Shown in pieces: positions 61,001 through 64,000 of a DNA stretch of 64,000 bases. This DNA is from Peptococcus niger (GTDB lineage: Bacteria; Bacillota; Peptococcia; Peptococcales; Peptococcaceae), in NCBI RefSeq assembly GCF_900101835.1, contig NZ_FNAF01000003.1:1-64000 (forward strand), given 5' to 3'. Within the stretch, counting starts at the first letter, position 1. The number at the start of each line of letters is the position of its first letter. The position numbers were made by a program, and so were the translations under genes. Under the pieces are notes generated by a model, which was given only the letters and a program-made list of their open reading frames with translations, made no database searches and had not been told where the DNA came from.

Positions 61001-62179
61001 TTATTCTTCCGATAGGACGGCGGATAAGATGGCGCAGCCCTTTTGAAGGTCTTCTTCGCTGATGGACAGGGGTGGAAGGAGGCGGATTTTATTTTTGGCG
61101 GTGAGGATGAGAAGGCCCTTGGCCAGGCAGGCGTCGAGGACGTCTTTGGGGGCCTTGTCGCGCGGGGTAAGGCCGACCATCAGGCCCAGGCGGTCAATTT
61201 TGGCAATGCCGGGACAGGCGGCGAGACAGGTTTCCAACAGCTGCCCCTTGGCCTCTACCTTTTGCAGGAAGGCCGGGTTGGCAATGCGGTCCAGCATGAC
61301 CTTGGCGCCGGCGCAGGCAACGGGGTTGCCGCCGAAGGTGGAGCCGTGGCTGCCAGTGCCGAAATGGGGCTTTAGGGCCTCGGTGGTCAGGCAGGCGCCG
61401 ATGGGGAGGCCACCGCCGAGGCCCTTGGCCAGGGTGATGATGTCCGGCCGGATGCCGAAATGTTCGTAGGCAAACAGTTTGCCGGTGCGGCCAATGCCGG
61501 TTTGAACTTCGTCGATGATGAGGGTCAGGTCCTTGGCCCGGCAATAATCGGCGACGGCTTGAACGTAGGCGCGGTCAAGGATGTGGACGCCGCCTTCGCC
61601 CTGGACGCATTCCATCATGACGGCGCAGGTGCTGTCGGTGACGGCGGCCTTAAAGGCGGTGATGTCATCAGGGGGCACGTAGGTAAAGCCCGGATTAATG
61701 GGCATGAAGGCTTCGTGCAAGGGCGGCTGGCCGGTGGCGGACAGGGTGGCCATGGTGCGACCGTGGAAGCTGTCGGTCAGGGTGATGATGTCGGCGCGGC
61801 CGGGGCCGTAACGGTCAAAGCTGGCTTTCCGTGCCAGCTTGATGGCGCATTCGTTGGCTTCGGCGCCGCTGTTGGCGAAAAAGACGGCGTCAAAGGGGGT
61901 GGCGGTGCAAAGCCGGTCGGCCAGGCTAATGGCCGGCAGGGTGTAATAAAGGTTGGAGGTGTGCTGCAATTGGGCGGCCTGGTCGCAGACCGTCTGGACC
62001 CAGTCGGGATCGCAGTAGCCCAGGGCATTGACGCCGATGCCGGAGCCGAAATCCAGATAGGTCTTGCCGTCGATGTCGGTGGCCAGGCAGCCGCTGCCCT
62101 TGACCAGGACGGCGTCATAGGGGGCGTAGGTGGGGAGCATGTGGGCCCGGTAGGCCTTTTTGATGTCTTCTGTTTGCAT
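61001..62179 (-). CDS. argD: Acetylornithine aminotransferase
   Basis: 392 aa, class III PLP-dependent aminotransferase of the arginine pathway. It converts N-acetylglutamate semialdehyde to N-acetylornithine using glutamate. Visible motifs are NSGAEANECAIKLAR, SFHGRT, IIDEVQTGIGRTG, and the PLP lysine in TLAKGLGGGLPIG, followed by HGSTFGGNP. AGGAGG (62185-62190) lies six bases before ATG 62179 and overlaps the stop codon of argB, so the genes are coupled. Last gene of the argJ-argB-argD operon on the minus strand. Confidence 0.95.
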   Translation of the reverse strand: MQTEDIKKAYRAHMLPTYAPYDAVLVKGSGCLATDIDGKTYLDFGSGIGVNALGYCDPDWVQTVCDQAAQLQHTSNLYYTLPAISLADRLCTATPFDAVFFANSGAEANECAIKLARKASFDRYGPGRADIITLTDSFHGRTMATLSATGQPPLHEAFMPINPGFTYVPPDDITAFKAAVTDSTCAVMMECVQGEGGVHILDRAYVQAVADYCRAKDLTLIIDEVQTGIGRTGKLFAYEHFGIRPDIITLAKGLGGGLPIGACLTTEALKPHFGTGSHGSTFGGNPVACAGAKVMLDRIANPAFLQKVEAKGQLLETCLAACPGIAKIDRLGLMVGLTPRDKAPKDVLDACLAKGLLILTAKNKIRLLPPLSISEEDLQKGCAILSAVLSEE

Positions 62180-62188
62180 GGGAACCTC

Positions 62189-63067
62189 CTAATAAACCAT
62201 GGTGCCGATGCCGTCATCGCTTAAAAGTTCTAATAAAATAGCGTGGGGCAGGGTGCCGTCTAAAATATGCGCTTGCTGAACGCCACCGGATAAGGCATCC
62301 AGGCAGCAGGTCAGCTTGGGAATCATGCCACCCTTCAAGGTGCCGTCGGCCAAGAGGTCGGGCACTTGCGCCTGGGGCAGGACGCTGATTAAGCTGGACG
62401 GGTCATCTTTGTCGGTGAGGACGCCGAGCACGTCGGTCATGAGAATTAACTTTTGTGCGCCGCAACCGGCGGCGATGGCGGCGGCTGCGTGGTCGGCGTT
62501 GACGTTGTAGACTTGGCCGTCACGGCCGCCGGCAATGGAGGCGACAACCATGAGGTAGCCCTTGTCCAGGCCATCGTTTAAGAGCCGGCAGTCGACGGAT
62601 TCAATATCGCCCACATAGCCCAGGTCCACGTCGCCGTCGTGCTTACAGGCGGTGAGCAGGCGGCCGTCCAGGCCACAGATGCCCAGGGCCCGGCCGCCGG
62701 CGGCACCGACGGCGCGGACGAGGGTCTTATTGACGCCGCCGGCGAGGACTTCCTGGGCCACCTGCATGGTGGTGGCATCGGTGACACGGAGGCCGTTTTC
62801 CCATTGGGAAGTGTGGCCGATGGCCTCTAAGGCGCGGTTGATGAAGGGGCCGCCGCCATGGACCAGGACCAGCCGCATGCCCATGAGCTGGAGGAGCAAG
62901 AGGTCGCTCATGACCGATTGCATCAGGGCCTGGTTGAGCATGGCGCCGCCTCCGTATTTAATGACGATGGTTTTACCGGCGAAGCGCTGAATGTAGGGAA
63001 TGGCCTGGACGAGAATTTCCGCCCGGGTTTGGGGATCAATTAGGGGGCTAGACTTCGTATTCGGCAT
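62189..63067 (-). CDS. argB: Acetylglutamate kinase
   Basis: 292 aa, amino acid kinase family. It phosphorylates N-acetylglutamate with ATP, the second step of arginine synthesis and a usual target of arginine feedback. It has KTIVIKYGGGAM (phosphate loop), VLVHGGGPFIN and the VNADHAAAAIA segment; TDVLGVL and LKGGMIPKL occur near the C-terminus. The long frame extends upstream to 63295 only as a shadow of argJ; ATG 63067 gives the family start. This makes a 20-base overlap with the end of argJ. It ends nine bases before argD. Confidence 0.95.
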   Translation of the reverse strand: MPNTKSSPLIDPQTRAEILVQAIPYIQRFAGKTIVIKYGGGAMLNQALMQSVMSDLLLLQLMGMRLVLVHGGGPFINRALEAIGHTSQWENGLRVTDATTMQVAQEVLAGGVNKTLVRAVGAAGGRALGICGLDGRLLTACKHDGDVDLGYVGDIESVDCRLLNDGLDKGYLMVVASIAGGRDGQVYNVNADHAAAAIAAGCGAQKLILMTDVLGVLTDKDDPSSLISVLPQAQVPDLLADGTLKGGMIPKLTCCLDALSGGVQQAHILDGTLPHAILLELLSDDGIGTMVY

Positions 63068-64000
63068 TGATGGCCACGTACCTTTCTGTGAGATCGCACC
63101 CGTAGGCTTCCGCTTCAGCCTTGCCCTGGCCCAGCTTGATTTCCAGGGTAAGGGGGGGCTGCTTGAAGATGTAGTTGATTTCCCGGCGGCTGATGCCGGT
63201 GGCCCGGCCCTTTTCGCAGACGGTGGCAAAGCCGGCCCCGCTTTTGACGGTGATGTCGATTTTAGCCGGGTCAATGGGGACGCCGGCATAGCCACAGGCG
63301 CAGATGATGCGGCCCCAGTTGGCGTCGCCGCCGTAGATGGCGGTTTTCACCAGGGATGAGCTGATGACGCTTTTGGCAACCTGGCGGGCGTCGGCTGTGC
63401 TAGCGGCGTCTAAGACCTGGCAGATGAGGAGCTGGGAAGCCCCTTCGCCGTCGGCGGCAATGTCCTTGGCCAAGGCGATGCAGAGGGTTTTGAGGGCCTC
63501 GGCAAAGGCCCGGTAGGCTTCGTTTTCAAGGGCGATGGCCGGGGCCTTGGCCAGACCGGAGGCCATGATGGCCACGGTGTCGTTGGTAGAGGTATCGCCG
63601 TCGATGCTGATCATGTTGAAGCTGTCGTCGACGGCAGCGCATAAGGCCTTTTTCAGCAAGGGGGCGGTGATGGTGGCATCGGTGGTGATGAGGGCGTGCA
63701 TGGTGCCCATATTCGGGTGGATCATGCCACTGCCCTTGGCAATGGCGCCAAGGGTGATGGTGGCCCCGTCCGGACCGGTATAGGTGAGGGCCCGGTGCTT
63801 AGGCACTGTATCGGTGGTCATAATGGCCTCGGCGCAGGCGATGCCACCGGAGGCAGACAGGTTTGCCACTAGCGTGGGCAAGGCCTTTTCAATGGGGGCC
63901 AGGGGCAGGGATTCGCCGATGATGCCGGTGGAGGCCGGGAGCACGTCCTGGGGGGCCAGGCCGAGGGCGGCAGCGGTGGCGGCACAAATGCCTTCAGCCA
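63048..64000 (-). CDS. argJ: Bifunctional ornithine acetyltransferase / N-acetylglutamate synthase, partial
   Basis: The 5' part lies beyond the window edge; 317 C-terminal codons are visible. ArgJ recycles the acetyl group from N-acetylornithine to glutamate. The precursor cleaves itself before a Thr that becomes the nucleophile of the beta chain; here the region reads KGSGMIHPNMGTMHAL. Other family segments are DVLPASTGIIGE, SFNMISIDGDTSTND and the C-terminal YVAINAEYEV. The residue before the catalytic Thr is Gly, where Ala is usual. The ORF is open to the window end without a credible start, so it is cut, not truncated. First visible gene of the arg operon. Confidence 0.93.
   Translation of the reverse strand, partial: AEGICAATAAALGLAPQDVLPASTGIIGESLPLAPIEKALPTLVANLSASGGIACAEAIMTTDTVPKHRALTYTGPDGATITLGAIAKGSGMIHPNMGTMHALITTDATITAPLLKKALCAAVDDSFNMISIDGDTSTNDTVAIMASGLAKAPAIALENEAYRAFAEALKTLCIALAKDIAADGEGASQLLICQVLDAASTADARQVAKSVISSSLVKTAIYGGDANWGRIICACGYAGVPIDPAKIDITVKSGAGFATVCEKGRATGISRREINYIFKQPPLTLEIKLGQGKAEAEAYGCDLTERYVAINAEYEV

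Noticed and set aside
61460-62224. Plus-strand open frame of 254 codons opposite argD
   Set aside because: Gly/Val/Ala-rich with no family features. It lies fully opposite a well-conserved aminotransferase gene.
63068-63295. Longer argB start at 63295
   Set aside because: The extra residues are an out-of-frame reading of argJ and do not resemble acetylglutamate kinase. ATG 63067 gives the expected length.

Overview
The window looks like part of the chromosome of a low-to-mid GC Gram-positive anaerobe (Bacillota, class Clostridia). The evidence is the strong AAGGAGG ribosome sites, tRNA genes without encoded CCA, the ApbE / NusG domain II / Gx gene trio, split transketolase subunits, and above all very large secreted proteins carrying InlB-type beta repeats and SLH anchors, as found in host-associated cocci of the Peptococcus/Peptoniphilus kind. 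The genus cannot be fixed from the sequence alone. Housekeeping genes use GC-rich codons, whereas parts of the surface genes are clearly AT-richer.

Layout. 1-2790 is a complete-looking group II intron with an intact reverse transcriptase/maturase. It sits just upstream of the promoter of a small thiamine-binding-type protein. tRNA-Asn and tRNA-Trp follow. Positions 3.7-17.4 kb hold metabolic and transport genes: a DHA2 drug transporter (minus strand), lemA with a DUF2207 membrane protein, an M16C metalloprotease, an aldehyde dehydrogenase, a cation diffusion facilitator, a second DHA2 transporter, and the apbE / NusG-II / Gx operon. Most transcription units end in clear intrinsic terminators.

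Positions 17.6-59.3 kb are dominated by six giant surface-protein genes, called A to F here: A (1121 aa), B (2589 aa), C (2648 aa), D (3708 aa), E (1652 aa) and F (734 aa). All have signal peptides. A, C, E and F end in three SLH domains that would hold them on the cell-wall polymer. B and D have no SLH domain, LPXTG motif or membrane anchor, and each lies directly upstream of an SLH-bearing partner (B-C and D-E). The bodies are arrays of about 75-90 residue repeats, with CnaB-like, Rib-like, MucBP-like and Ig-like modules. Two transketolase-subunit genes lie between the B-C and D-E pairs.

The most interesting signal is this paired arrangement. In both pairs, the last part of the unanchored protein and the first part of the SLH protein are AT-rich islands in otherwise GC-richer genes. 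This suggests that the C-terminal domain of one and the N-terminal head of the other travel together and may bind each other. Other signs of module shuffling are AT-rich patches inside C, a duplicated three-repeat block in C, two matched SLH-tail types, conserved 3' untranslated sequence, and a fossil repeat unit between E and F.

The last 4 kb carries a self-inhibited Fic protein with an N-terminal helix-turn-helix and, on the minus strand, arginine biosynthesis genes argJ-argB-argD. argJ is cut by the window edge.
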